This document shows, one piece after another, positions 55,596 through 64,000 of a stretch of 64,000 nucleotides of DNA. The first letter of the stretch is position 1. Each line of letters starts with the position of its first letter. A model generated the notes under the pieces. The model was not told the DNA's origin and searched no databases. It was given only the letters and a program-made list of their open reading frames with translations. Origin of the DNA: Candidatus Xiphinematobacter sp. Idaho Grape (lineage in GTDB: Bacteria; Verrucomicrobiota; Verrucomicrobiia; Chthoniobacterales; Xiphinematobacteraceae); contig NZ_CP012665.1 of assembly GCF_001318295.1 (NCBI RefSeq), positions 806,001 through 870,000 on the forward strand, in the 5' to 3' direction. The position numbers were made by a program, and so were the translations under genes.

Positions 55596-56954
55596 ATGCC
55601 TAGTGCTATTCGTATGGAGAAGATAGTTAGCCTCTGTAGGCGTAGGGGATTTATCTTTCCGTCCTCTGAAATCTATGGAGGTCTCAGTGGCTTTTGGGAT
55701 TATGGGCCATTGGGAGTCGAACTAAAACGTAATCTTAAGAACTTCTGGTGGCGGCGTGTCGTCCATGAGCAGGAGGATGTCATAGGGCTAGATGGATCTG
55801 TCATAATGAACCCTGCTGTATGGAGAGCTAGCGGCCACGAAGAATCCTTCATCGATCCCATGGTGGACTGTCGGTCCTGCAAAATCCGGTACCGTGCAGA
55901 CCAGCTTCCAAAAGGGGAAAACACTGTTCCCTGTTGCCCACATTGCGGGAGTCGCGATTTAACTGCTCCTCGTTCCTTTCATCTCATGTTCAAGAGCTTT
56001 ACGGGTCCTGTAGAAAGTAAGGAGAGCCTCGTCTATTTACGTCCTGAAACTGCGCAGGCTATTTTTGTTCAATTTAAAAATATCCTAGATGCCTCTCGTC
56101 AGAAAATCCCCTTTGGGATCGCTCAAGTTGGAAAGGTATTTCGCAACGAAATTAATCCCCGCAACTTTACCTTTCGCTCTCGCGAGTTTGAGCAAATGGA
56201 ATTGGAGTACTTTTGCAAAGAGGAGGACAGCCTTTTTTTTCTAGAAAAATGGCTGAAGGAAAGGCTTCGCTTCTATGCCGACATTGGCATTCCCGGTACC
56301 AAGATTTGCGTGCGCGAAATTCCTGAAGAAGAACGTGCTTTTTACTCTAAAAAAACTTATGATCTCGAGTACGAGTTTCCTTTTGGGACTCAGGAACTAG
56401 AGGGTATTGCCTATCGTACCAACTACGACCTTGTCCAGCATGCTCGTTCCAGCGGTAGGTCTTTAGGGTGTTTTGAAGAAGAAACCAGGCGACACTTTAT
56501 TCCCCACGTGGTAGAACCCAGCGCTGGTGTAGACCGTGCAGTTCTTGCTCTCCTTTGTGAAGCATTTGACGAAGAAATGATAACTGGCAGCCTGGGAAAA
56601 TCCGAAGTCCGTACCGTTCTCCGTTTTCATCCACGGATGGCCCCCATTAAATGTGGAGTCTTTCCCCTCCTCAAAAATAGGCCCGCATTGGTAGCAAAAG
56701 CTAAGGAAATTGCTTTCTCCCTTCGTGGCCATTTAAATATCGCCTACGATGAGGCCGGCGCTATCGGCCGCCGCTACAGGCGGCAGGATGAGATAGGCAC
56801 CCCCTATGGCATCACCGTTGATTTTGATACCGTCAGCGAAAGAAACCCTGTCCTACGTAATACAGTCACCTTACGTCACCGCGACTCCATGAAACAGGAA
56901 CGTATTCCCATCTCCGAACTAAAGTCCTTCCTCCTCCGAGGAATAGAGGAATGA
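55596..56954 (+). CDS. glyS: Glycyl-tRNA synthetase, alpha-2 type
   Basis: A 452-residue class II synthetase of the homodimeric (eukaryote-like) type: FPSSEIYGGLSGFWDYGPLGVELKRN, motif 2 around IAQVGKVFRNEINPRNFTFRSREFEQMELEYF, and motif 3 in PSAGVDRAVLALL. A zinc-ribbon-like CRSCKIR...CPHCGS insert lies near residues 90-112. A C-terminal anticodon-binding domain follows. It charges tRNA-Gly. It follows the dxs remnant on the same strand. The gene-poor stretch 56955-57828 follows. Confidence 0.95.
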   Translation: MPSAIRMEKIVSLCRRRGFIFPSSEIYGGLSGFWDYGPLGVELKRNLKNFWWRRVVHEQEDVIGLDGSVIMNPAVWRASGHEESFIDPMVDCRSCKIRYRADQLPKGENTVPCCPHCGSRDLTAPRSFHLMFKSFTGPVESKESLVYLRPETAQAIFVQFKNILDASRQKIPFGIAQVGKVFRNEINPRNFTFRSREFEQMELEYFCKEEDSLFFLEKWLKERLRFYADIGIPGTKICVREIPEEERAFYSKKTYDLEYEFPFGTQELEGIAYRTNYDLVQHARSSGRSLGCFEEETRRHFIPHVVEPSAGVDRAVLALLCEAFDEEMITGSLGKSEVRTVLRFHPRMAPIKCGVFPLLKNRPALVAKAKEIAFSLRGHLNIAYDEAGAIGRRYRRQDEIGTPYGITVDFDTVSERNPVLRNTVTLRHRDSMKQERIPISELKSFLLRGIEE

Positions 56955-57828
56955 AGAAGGCCAGATGGCGCGTCACTGGCCAACACAACCACTTGATCAT
57001 CTTCCGTCCATCAGGATGTAATAAATGTCATGGATGGCCACGTCCTCTTGTGTTTTGAACCATACACACTGCAAGGAATCATCTACAGAGAGAACTAGAC
57101 ACCATCTAGAAGAGAAATCCGCGGTTTCCATCCAAGAGAAAGCAGGAGCGATGTAACCAAGAGCTTGCGCAGAACACCATTAGGATAAAGAGACATCGAA
57201 TAACTATAGTGCTTCCCTCAAAACTGAGCGCATCACTAGTGATCTCTTGATCTCTGCTAGCCGGCAAACGGTGTGATGTCCCTCCCGTGGAGGCTATCAT
57301 GATTTGTGGAGAGTCATGGTTTTCTCCAACAGGAAAATATAAGCTTTTGCTAGACCATCCCTCATATCCGTGCAATGGCGCGGTACTCGTTAGTCGGTTC
57401 AAGCATGCCAATTTTAGGTAGAGCAGACTCCGAAATCAGCTGAGTAACTAAACTCGGATAGACACAGAACCATACAAGAACTCAAGAATTCCTGGGAAGT
57501 AATAACTTTTCAAGGCCAGATTCGAGCGCGGAAGAAACAAAATTGTTCCGAACTCTTAGGTTCTCCAGTAAAAATTCAACTGCTTTTTCAAAAAAAAGAC
57601 TCGCACAGCTCTCTTTTCACGAAGGTCAAGATCCACTCATTTCCCAGTGAGGAAAGAAGCAAAATTTAGCGCCGCAAGCCTTTACTCGACTGCGCTCCCT
57701 GTAAATCTGGCCTACTAATCAGATGAGTCTAGTCTTGAGCATACACAGTTTAGGCCAATAGCAAGGGCACAAAGGACAAGGATTGTCCTTATGTTGACTC
57801 TTCTCATCTCTTGCCTTATAGGTGGGGG
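56955..57828. other. Gene-poor region downstream of glyS
   Basis: About 870 bases with no recognisable gene. A 101-codon minus-strand open frame (57106-57411) has no family motif or good start. No tRNA or repeat seen. Probably decayed DNA. Confidence 0.4.
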
Positions 57829-58380
57829 GTGAGGAATTACTTGTCTCCAGTTAGCTTGACTGGCTCTGTCCTGATAGCCACTCCAGCTCTGAAAGATCCC
57901 TATTTTCGTAAAACGATTCTCTTCCTTCCTTATCATAATCCAGAAGAGGGGGCGCTGGGTTTTGTCTTGAATCGCCCTTTGCACAAAACTATCGGTGAAG
58001 TATTTCCTGCTCCTTCGGCTTTTTCTCCGGTTCCTCTTTTCTACGGGGGCCCTGTCGCCCCAGAAGAGGTAAGTATTGCAAGCCTGCGGTGGGTTGAGTG
58101 CCCACGGGGGGTAAAGTTTCAGTCCTTTACAAACCTTTCAGAGTCCTTAGACATGTCACCCGAGTGGAGTCGAGGGTTACGTGCCTTTGCTGGATATTCT
58201 GGATGGAATCGTGGACAGTTAGAAGAAGAGATTGCTGCAAATGCATGGTTTCTCATCCAGCCTAGTCGTGACTTAATTAACATGCCTCATCCTAGTTCTG
58301 CTTGGAAAGACGCCATCTGCCAGATGAACCCTATCTTCAAACTCCTTACAGAAGTACCCGATGACCCTTCCCTAAATTAG
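57829..58380 (+). CDS. YqgE/AlgH-family protein
   Basis: A 183-residue soluble protein of the UPF0301/AlgH family. SLTGSVLIATPALKDPYFRKTILFL, GALGFVLNRPL, FYGGPVAPEEV and the C-terminal FAGYSGWNRGQLEEEI are the family's conserved blocks. Function is not well defined; AlgH in Pseudomonas influences alginate gene expression. GTG 57829 is preferred over TTG 57811 because a purine-rich AGGTGGGGG precedes it. Confidence 0.88.
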   Translation: MRNYLSPVSLTGSVLIATPALKDPYFRKTILFLPYHNPEEGALGFVLNRPLHKTIGEVFPAPSAFSPVPLFYGGPVAPEEVSIASLRWVECPRGVKFQSFTNLSESLDMSPEWSRGLRAFAGYSGWNRGQLEEEIAANAWFLIQPSRDLINMPHPSSAWKDAICQMNPIFKLLTEVPDDPSLN

Positions 58381-58576
58381 ATTAATAGCTCCCTTAGAGG
58401 GGAGCACCGATTGCTTCTCTTGCAAAGAAGAGTCCGTATGGACTTTTGGTTGGTGGTGTGTTGGTCTAGTTTGTAGATGGGAGAATTATGACGGGTCCCT
58501 TCCACCCTTCTACTTCCTTGTTGGACTTAACCTGGCGCGGAGCACGTGAGAATGGGATCTTATTACTTGAATTCCT

Positions 58577-60097
58577 ATGGACACAGTTTTTAGTGGTGCC
58601 ATATGGAGTGTCTGTTACCTGTTAGTAGTTGCTAGCCTTTCCATTTATGGAATACATCGGCTCGTTATTTGCTACCTCTTTCTCCGTTATAAAAACCAGG
58701 GGGTTCAACCATTAAGACGGTGGGATCACCTTCCGCTGGTGACAGTCCAATTACCCATCTTTAATGAATATTACGTAGGAAAAAGGCTCCTAAGTGCCGT
58801 TAGTAGAATTGACTATCCTAGAGAAAAGCTCCAGATCCAGATACTGGATGATTCTAGCGATGAAACTCGTGTCATTTTAGAACGTGGATCTAGGCTACTT
58901 CGTAAAGCTGGTTTTGATGTGGTGTACCTTTATCGAAAGGATCGTGTTGGATTTAAGGCTGGGGCTCTTGCTGCTGGCCTAGAAGCAGCAAGGGGAGAGT
59001 TCATCTTTATTCTCGATGCAGATTTTGTCCCACCACCCTGTATCTTGCTTGAGACCATTCACCATTTTACCAACCCTAAGATCGGTATGGTTCAGATGCG
59101 GTGGGGGCATCTTAATCGCTATTATTCCCTTCTGACTCGGATCCAGGCCATCTTTTTGGATGGGCATTTTCTCCTAGAGCAGACTGCTCGCTGCAGAAGT
59201 GGTAGGTTCTTCAACTTCAACGGTACGGCCGGAATCTGGCGGAAGTCCTGTATTGAAACCTCTGGAGGATGGCATTATGACACGCTCACGGAGGACTTGG
59301 ACCTTAGTTACCGTGCGCAGATGGGCGGGTGGAAATTCTTATTTCTTCCTGATATTGTGGTTCCCGCCGAATTACCAGTTGATATGAATGGGTTTAAGTC
59401 CCAACAGCATCGGTGGACCAAAGGGTCTATTCAAACCTGTAAAAAACTTCTTCCGCTGCTTTGGAAATCTAACATTCCACTACTTACCAAACTGGAGGGT
59501 ACTATCCACTTGGTTTCAAATTTCAGTTATCTTCTGCTTCTCCTTCTCTGTTTACTGATCCTTCCTAATTCCTTTGCCGCAACACATAGCACTGTTTATA
59601 TGTTTCTGGTGGATGTACCGATTTTCATTGCTACTTCGATCTCCATCCTTTTTTTTTACATCATTGCTCAGCAGTACGTTAATCCACGTGGATGGTTGAG
59701 GGAGATTTGGCTGTTTCCCATGCTGCTCGCGCTGGCAGCTGGTATGTCAATTAACAATGCCCGAGGGGTTATTGAGGCACTCTTTAACCATCGGTCTGAG
59801 TTCAAGCGCACTCCGAAATATGGAATTAAGAGTGGGTTTAATTCGAGACATCGAGGAGCTAGCGCTCGCTATTGGCCATTGTGTTCATCTCTGCCTCTCG
59901 CTGAGGTTCTCTTCACCGTCTACTTCGGGTTTTGTATAGGTTCAGCCATTTTAAATGGACAATGGTTTTCCATACCGTTTCTGTTAGTGTTTCTTGTCGG
60001 GTTCAGCTACGTGGCATTTCTGTCCATTGCGCTCTGGTTACAACGTTGGTTAATCCTTGCTAACCCGCAGGATCGACAAAAGGAGGTAATAGCTTGA
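58577..60097 (+). CDS. GT2-family processive glycosyltransferase, cellulose-synthase-like
   Basis: The 506-residue membrane protein has an N-terminal helix (about 10-35), a cytoplasmic GT-A domain with DD (91-92), DADF (147-149), TED (238-240) and QQHRW (276-280), the D,D,D,QxxRW signature of processive beta-glycosyltransferases, and four or so C-terminal helices. It resembles CslA/mannan-glucan synthases or bacterial cellulose synthases rather than chitin/hyaluronan synthases; the exact product cannot be told. No bcsB- or c-di-GMP (PilZ) domain is present. It may make an exported polysaccharide. Confidence 0.85.
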   Translation: MDTVFSGAIWSVCYLLVVASLSIYGIHRLVICYLFLRYKNQGVQPLRRWDHLPLVTVQLPIFNEYYVGKRLLSAVSRIDYPREKLQIQILDDSSDETRVILERGSRLLRKAGFDVVYLYRKDRVGFKAGALAAGLEAARGEFIFILDADFVPPPCILLETIHHFTNPKIGMVQMRWGHLNRYYSLLTRIQAIFLDGHFLLEQTARCRSGRFFNFNGTAGIWRKSCIETSGGWHYDTLTEDLDLSYRAQMGGWKFLFLPDIVVPAELPVDMNGFKSQQHRWTKGSIQTCKKLLPLLWKSNIPLLTKLEGTIHLVSNFSYLLLLLLCLLILPNSFAATHSTVYMFLVDVPIFIATSISILFFYIIAQQYVNPRGWLREIWLFPMLLALAAGMSINNARGVIEALFNHRSEFKRTPKYGIKSGFNSRHRGASARYWPLCSSLPLAEVLFTVYFGFCIGSAILNGQWFSIPFLLVFLVGFSYVAFLSIALWLQRWLILANPQDRQKEVIA

Positions 60098-60155
60098 GGT
60101 TGCCACATTAGGTTGAAGATCACATGGTTTTTGGGGGGGCAACAGTAGGGTACAA

Positions 60156-60188
60156 AAGCGGGGGCCGTTCTATAGGCCTAGGCTTTTT
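60156..60188 (+). terminator. Possible terminator after the GT2 gene
   Basis: AAGC, then GGCC, pair with GGCC, then GCTT across the 8-base loop GTTCTATA, with a 3-base internal loop, followed by a short T-run. It lies about 60 bases after the GT2 stop. The fold is plausible but not strong. Confidence 0.35.
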
Positions 60189-60394
60189 GGAGGGGAGCCA
60201 GGCACAGCGAGTCCTGGCACTACTTTGATCGGAGGAAAGTCCTTCTTTGAAGGAGGCCGGACTCTATCTTAGGGGAAAAAGAAGGGGGGCTATGCAACCC
60301 CACTGGGAAATTTTCTGGTTTGCAAAAAGATTGGCGCTGGTGCACCAATGGGGCTGTTTAAGAGGGGATCGATCTAGTTTTTTGGATTAGGCCA
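60189..60394. other. Hairpin-rich spacer between convergent genes
   Basis: Two small perfect hairpins occur: GCCAGG/CCTGGC at 60197-60218 and TCCTTC/GAAGGA at 60240-60254. No protein is recognisable. It lies between the converging GT2 and frr genes, so termination signals are the simplest reading. Confidence 0.35.
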
Positions 60395-60955
60395 CTAGAA
60401 TCTCATTAATTCTACCTCTTTAGCTTCTACCTGCCTATCCACCTGCCCAATAAAACAATTAGTCAGCCTCTGGACTTTTTCTCCAGTGGAACGGAGCTCA
60501 TCCTCGGTTAGAACACCTGTCTTCTCCAATTTTTTAGCAGAATCCAAGGCTTCCCGACGAAAAGTACGTATACGTACACGAGACTCTTCGGCAATCTGTT
60601 TAACAACGCGTGCCAGTTCTCTACGGCGTTGCTCGGAGAGTTCCGGAATGAAGATGCGAATCAACTTCCCTTCCACCTGTGGTGGAAGCCCAAGGCGAGA
60701 TTCGTGAATAGCACGTTCTATACTGCGTATAGTAGACATGTCAAAAGGCTGAAGGAGAAGCAAGCGGGGTTCTGGAACAGTGATCAGTGCAAGTTGCTTG
60801 AGTTTAACCATTGTGTCATAGACTTCCACGTCTAAGTTTTCCACTAACGCAGGAGAGGCTGTTCCCGTACGAACGGTCCTGAGCTCATGGACCATATGAC
60901 TCACAGCTTTTTCCATGTTCTCCTCGGCTAAGAAGAGTATCTCTTCCAGGCTCAC
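60395..60955 (-). CDS. frr: Ribosome recycling factor
   Basis: RRF splits post-termination ribosomes with EF-G. The 186 residues show the family's [40 protein letters not shown] and three-helix-bundle C-terminus (EEIRD-like [24 protein letters not shown]). The start is GTG 60955, overlapping the pyrH stop as GTGA. pyrH-frr is a conserved pair. Confidence 0.95.
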   Translation of the reverse strand: MSLEEILFLAEENMEKAVSHMVHELRTVRTGTASPALVENLDVEVYDTMVKLKQLALITVPEPRLLLLQPFDMSTIRSIERAIHESRLGLPPQVEGKLIRIFIPELSEQRRRELARVVKQIAEESRVRIRTFRREALDSAKKLEKTGVLTEDELRSTGEKVQRLTNCFIGQVDRQVEAKEVELMRF

Positions 60956-61716
60956 GGCAGCGGTTCACAAGATTCGGAAACTAGCGTGCCAATTGGCTTC
61001 CCCATGACTGCCTTATAAATATTCTGACTTTCAAACATATCAAAGACAATAATAGGAATGTGGTTATCCATGCAAAGGCTAAAAGCAGTGGAATCCATAA
61101 CAGCTAAACGACGTGAGAGCGCGTCCCGATAGGTAACATGCGCAAAACGCGCTGCGTGGGGGTAAACTAAAGGATCAGCCTCGTAGATTCCATCTACTTT
61201 CGTGGCTTTCAGAATAACCTGCGCGCCTATTTCGTTGGCACGCAACGCTGCGGTGGTGTCTGTCGAAAAAAAGGGATTGCCTGTGCCTGCCGCAAAGATC
61301 ACAATGCGCCCACGCTCTAGATGACGTACAGCACGACGCAAGATAAAGGGCTCGGCAATGTTGTGTATTTCAATGGCTGTTTGGAGGCGCACAGTGCAGC
61401 CAATCTCCTCTAGAGTACTCATCAAGGCCATGCCGTTGATAACAGTGGCAAGCATACCCATGTAATCTGCCGTCACACGGTTCATGCCACGGTGGCTTCC
61501 GGCAAGACCGCGCCAAATATTCCCCCCCCCCACTACAATAGCTACTTCCACACCTAGGCGTTGCACCTCTTTGATCTGACTAGCAATACCAGCTACAATT
61601 TGTGGGGAAATGCTGTCATCACTCCCCGCTATACGGAGAGCTTCTCCACTCAACTTGAGAATAATTCTGCGATATCTTGGTAAGGTCCTGCTGTTCTGCT
61701 CATTAGCCAATCCCAT
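60952..61716 (-). CDS. pyrH: Uridylate kinase (UMP kinase)
   Basis: PyrH phosphorylates UMP to UDP. The 254 residues start [14 protein letters not shown], then [13 protein letters not shown] (encoded over a run of ten G bases), [17 protein letters not shown], and [25 protein letters not shown] 61716 gives MGLANEQ; GTG 61725 is in frame upstream. Bacterial UMPK is hexameric and allosteric, distinct from eukaryotic UMP/CMP kinase. It is coupled to frr. Confidence 0.95.
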   Translation of the reverse strand: MGLANEQNSRTLPRYRRIILKLSGEALRIAGSDDSISPQIVAGIASQIKEVQRLGVEVAIVVGGGNIWRGLAGSHRGMNRVTADYMGMLATVINGMALMSTLEEIGCTVRLQTAIEIHNIAEPFILRRAVRHLERGRIVIFAAGTGNPFFSTDTTAALRANEIGAQVILKATKVDGIYEADPLVYPHAARFAHVTYRDALSRRLAVMDSTAFSLCMDNHIPIIVFDMFESQNIYKAVMGKPIGTLVSESCEPLP

Positions 61717-61773
61717 AAATGGCACTAGTACCCATCATTGCAAAGGTGATATTAAGTCCTGTCATCACTCTGC

Positions 61774-62739
61774 TTACCCAAGGACATCTCCTACCTGAAT
61801 CCGATGTCTCCTAGCAAACTCAGTGGCAAGCATGGAACGCCTTCCCTCCGGTAGTACCTTGCGAACTAGCAGGCTACCTTCAAAACATTGGACTATAATC
61901 CCCTCCCTCTCAACGGAGAGTACTTTACCCGGTACTCCTCCCTTATCCTCCCTTGGCTCGGCTTCTAAAACGCGTAGACGCTTGCTACCCATCCTATTTT
62001 CCTTCCATAAGCAAAATGCTCCTGGCCAAGGATGCATCGCCCGAACTCGACGGTCCGATAACTTTGCATCTTCTGTCCAGCGGAGGCGGGCATCCTGCTT
62101 GGTCAGTCTAGGGGAATAAGTTACCAATGCAGGATTCTGAGGGAGTCGAGGCGCTGCTCCGCTTTCTAGCAGATGAAGCGCCCTCATCAAAGTGTGTGGG
62201 GCCATTTTGGAAAGGCGTTCCTGCAGATGCCCATTTGTTTCCCTATGGAGAACCGCAAGGGGCTCCTTGAGGAGGATATCGCCACTATCCAGTTGGCTAG
62301 ACATATAGGTTATAGTAATGCCAGTTTCCGTATCCCCGCAAAGCAAAGTTGCATGAATGGGTGAAGCACCACGGTGCCTCGGCAAAAGGGATGGGTGTAC
62401 ATTTAAGCAAGCCACCTTAGGCAGTTGTAAAATTTCCCTAGGGAGGATCTGTCCATATGCCATTGTAACTATCAGGTCGGGCTCAAGTGCCGAGATAATT
62501 TGCAAATCTGCTTGTAGCTTTTCTGGCTGTAGTACGGGAATACCTCTCTCCAAAGCAAGGATCTTGGGGGTTGGAGCGCGCAGTATGAGGGATCTTCCCG
62601 CAGGGCGGTCCGGTTGAGTTATTACGGCTATTACCCGATATTTTCTAGAGTTCAGAAGCGTGACCAATGTAGGCACCCCAATTTCTCCGGTCCCTAGATA
62701 AATGACCTTTGTAGCAGTTTTTTCTTCTCCTACTCCCAC
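61774..62739 (-). CDS. fmt: Methionyl-tRNA formyltransferase
   Basis: Fmt formylates initiator methionyl-tRNA. The 321 residues contain VIYLGTGEIGVPTL, ITQPDRPAGRS, the formyl-folate site LNVHPSLLPRHRGASPI, and the catalytic GDTETGITITYMSSQLDSGDIL. A C-terminal OB-fold domain ends it. The start is GTG 62739, overlapping the adk 3' end by ten bases. def, its usual partner, is not seen. Confidence 0.95.
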   Translation of the reverse strand: MGVGEEKTATKVIYLGTGEIGVPTLVTLLNSRKYRVIAVITQPDRPAGRSLILRAPTPKILALERGIPVLQPEKLQADLQIISALEPDLIVTMAYGQILPREILQLPKVACLNVHPSLLPRHRGASPIHATLLCGDTETGITITYMSSQLDSGDILLKEPLAVLHRETNGHLQERLSKMAPHTLMRALHLLESGAAPRLPQNPALVTYSPRLTKQDARLRWTEDAKLSDRRVRAMHPWPGAFCLWKENRMGSKRLRVLEAEPREDKGGVPGKVLSVEREGIIVQCFEGSLLVRKVLPEGRRSMLATEFARRHRIQVGDVLG

Positions 62740-63344
62740 GGGGAACGCGATGCATCTGGTTCACAAATGATACACGAGACGATCCTCCGGAGCACCCGTA
62801 TTGGAGATTGAGTAGCATCGATATTCACAACAATTTCCGGTGGATAATACTCTAAAAGAGGCTTAGACTGCTGTTCGTAGGTCTCCAAACGGCGGCGGAT
62901 TATCTCTTCATTAGCATCATCTAATCGGTTGTCTTTGACGGCTCGTTTCTTCAGACGCCTAACTAGTTCTTCTCGAATGGGGCAGGTCAGATGAAATACG
63001 CGGCGGACGTCAATGATCTGTTGCATAAGTTCTGCTTGTCTCGGGGTGCGAGGGATACCATCTAGTACCAAAAAGTCAATGTCAGGCTTAAATTCGTGAG
63101 ACTTGACACTCTGTCGGATGCGTACTCTCCATAGTTCAAGGGTTACCTCATCAGGAACTAACTTTCCTCTGCTAGAGAACTCCAAAAACTGCATACCTAA
63201 ACGGGTGCGTGTATCAACGGCGCGAAAAATATCGCCGCATGAATAGTAAAATAGCCTAGGAACTTTCCCAAGAATTCTTCCCTGCGTGCCCTTGCCACTT
63301 CCAGGTGCCCCAAAAATGAGAAATGTACGATAACGTCTTGACAT
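62730..63344 (-). CDS. adk: Adenylate kinase
   Basis: Adk balances AMP, ADP and ATP. From ATG 63344 the protein has 204 residues, starting MSRRYRTFLIFGAPGSGKGTQ with the P-loop, then CGDIFRAV, VLDGIPRTPRQAELM (AMP site) and RLDDANEEIIRRRLETYEQQ. The lid is short, of the non-zinc kind. The frame is open upstream to ATG 63419 and further, but those residues are not family-like. It overlaps fmt at its 3' end. Confidence 0.92.
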   Translation of the reverse strand: MSRRYRTFLIFGAPGSGKGTQGRILGKVPRLFYYSCGDIFRAVDTRTRLGMQFLEFSSRGKLVPDEVTLELWRVRIRQSVKSHEFKPDIDFLVLDGIPRTPRQAELMQQIIDVRRVFHLTCPIREELVRRLKKRAVKDNRLDDANEEIIRRRLETYEQQSKPLLEYYPPEIVVNIDATQSPIRVLRRIVSCIICEPDASRSPWE

Positions 63345-63497
63345 ACCATTAGACTTTTCTTGTCTTGCTTTGTCCTGCAAGGCCACGACCGTAGCGGGTT
63401 TTTCTATCTTAGTTGGCATGGCAAGATAGAAGGCGGAAAAACCCATGTACGAGTAAGAAGAGTTTCCCACACGCAAGTTGATAACCCTCCATTATCG

Positions 63498-64000
63498 CTA
63501 AGATGATGATGTTTCCGCTATCTCGCGAGCAAAGTAAGTCAAAATTAGATCCGCTCCGGCTCGACGAATTGCAAGCAGAGCTTCATCCCTCGTCTGCTTG
63601 TAGTTAAGCCAACCAAGTTGTGCCGCAGCATGGATCTGTGCGTACTCTCCAGAGGTTTGATAGGCAGCTAAAGGCAGAAGGGTCTGTTCACGCACAACGC
63701 GGATTATGTCCAAGTAAGGTCCTGCTGGCTTCACCATGAGCATATCGGCACCTTCTTGAACATCTAGTAAAGCCTCACGGATGGCCTCTCTTACATTAGC
63801 CGGATCCATTTGGTAACTTTTTTTATCCAGCAGGGAAAGGTTCCCGCCACTCCCCACAGCATCTCTAAAAGGATTATAGTAGGCGCTAGCATACTTGACA
63901 GCATAGCTGAGGATGGAAACTTCCTGAAACCCTGCATTATCCAGTGCTCCACGGATGGCCCCCACCCGTCCATCCATCATATCAGAAGGCGCTACTATAT
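63498..64000 (-). CDS. hemB: Delta-aminolevulinic acid dehydratase (partial)
   Basis: HemB condenses two 5-aminolevulinates to porphobilinogen. Only the C-terminal 160-odd residues are in the window; the coding frame continues past the right edge through [10 protein letters not shown]. The second catalytic lysine is in [13 protein letters not shown], followed by [14 protein letters not shown] and the C-terminal [14 protein letters not shown]. The N-terminal half with the metal cysteines lies outside. hemB here and the CbiX chelatase at 14 kb suggest tetrapyrrole work is retained. Confidence 0.94.
   Translation of the reverse strand, partial: IVAPSDMMDGRVGAIRGALDNAGFQEVSILSYAVKYASAYYNPFRDAVGSGGNLSLLDKKSYQMDPANVREAIREALLDVQEGADMLMVKPAGPYLDIIRVVREQTLLPLAAYQTSGEYAQIHAAAQLGWLNYKQTRDEALLAIRRAGADLILTYFAREIAETSSS

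Noticed and set aside
57106-57411. 101-codon minus-strand open frame
   Set aside because: No motif, no good start signal, and composition like the surrounding non-coding DNA.
60231-60260. GGAGGAAAGTCC resembling the RNase P RNA core
   Set aside because: No matching downstream conserved strand (ACAGAA...GGCTTA type) or P4 partner is found, and the 300-base gap is too short for a full RNase P RNA.

Overview
The window reads as a chromosome segment of a Gram-negative bacterium of the Verrucomicrobiota/PVC type that is undergoing genome reduction. The evidence is a lipopolysaccharide export and core-synthesis set (LptD, GmhA, GT9 and GT4 glycosyltransferases), an ExbB/ExbD pair, several conserved proteins I associate with Verrucomicrobiota, and a mix of intact core genes with broken genes and long gene-poor spacers. 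From memory this resembles nematode-associated 'Candidatus Xiphinematobacter'; that assignment is inference and could not be tested here. No insertion sequence, phage or CRISPR array was seen.

Layout. 1-5.2 kb: a partial minus-strand gene leaving the left edge, then a tightly overlapping ligA-argD-argF run and tRNA-His. 5.3-8 kb: a nitroreductase, a minus-strand exbB-exbD pair, and a decayed or frameshifted unknown. 8.1-20.2 kb: a Trm112-like protein, thrS and infC (with an AUU start), a HAD phosphatase, two glycosyltransferases, a CbiX-like chelatase, ispH, a conserved unknown, a broken LysM/L,D-transpeptidase gene, accA, tRNA-Ser and a GT-B-like protein. 20.2-28.6 kb: PEP carboxykinase, a PAS histidine kinase, leuA, gmhA and several decayed stretches, including a flippase remnant. 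28.6-40.5 kb: minus-strand rpoA-rplQ, acnA and a peroxiredoxin, then tRNA-Gln, pterin dehydratase and the housekeeping cluster prs-ctc-pth-rpsF-ssb-rplI-dnaB. 41-50 kb: plsY-gpsA, accD-folC, a CPBP protease, ugd and lptD. 50-57 kb: galE and dxs pseudogenes, folE2, acpP, a sigma-54-type response regulator and glyS. 57-64 kb: YqgE, a processive GT2 enzyme, and a minus-strand hemB-adk-fmt-pyrH-frr run.

How it works together. Retained functions cover replication and translation, fatty acid and phospholipid synthesis (accA, accD, acpP, plsY, gpsA), arginine and leucine steps (argD, argF, leuA), folate/pterin steps (folE2, folC, PCD), gluconeogenesis/TCA (pckG, acnA), and outer-membrane LPS. Losses fall mainly on surface polysaccharide (galE, flippase), wall cross-linking (L,D-transpeptidase) and the first MEP-pathway enzyme (dxs), although the last MEP enzyme, ispH, is intact. 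No clearly novel multi-gene system was found. The most useful leads are the frameshifted unknown at 7.5-8 kb, the dxs/ispH mismatch, the ACP with an open Cys-rich upstream frame, and the possible pairing of CbiX with the left-edge protein.
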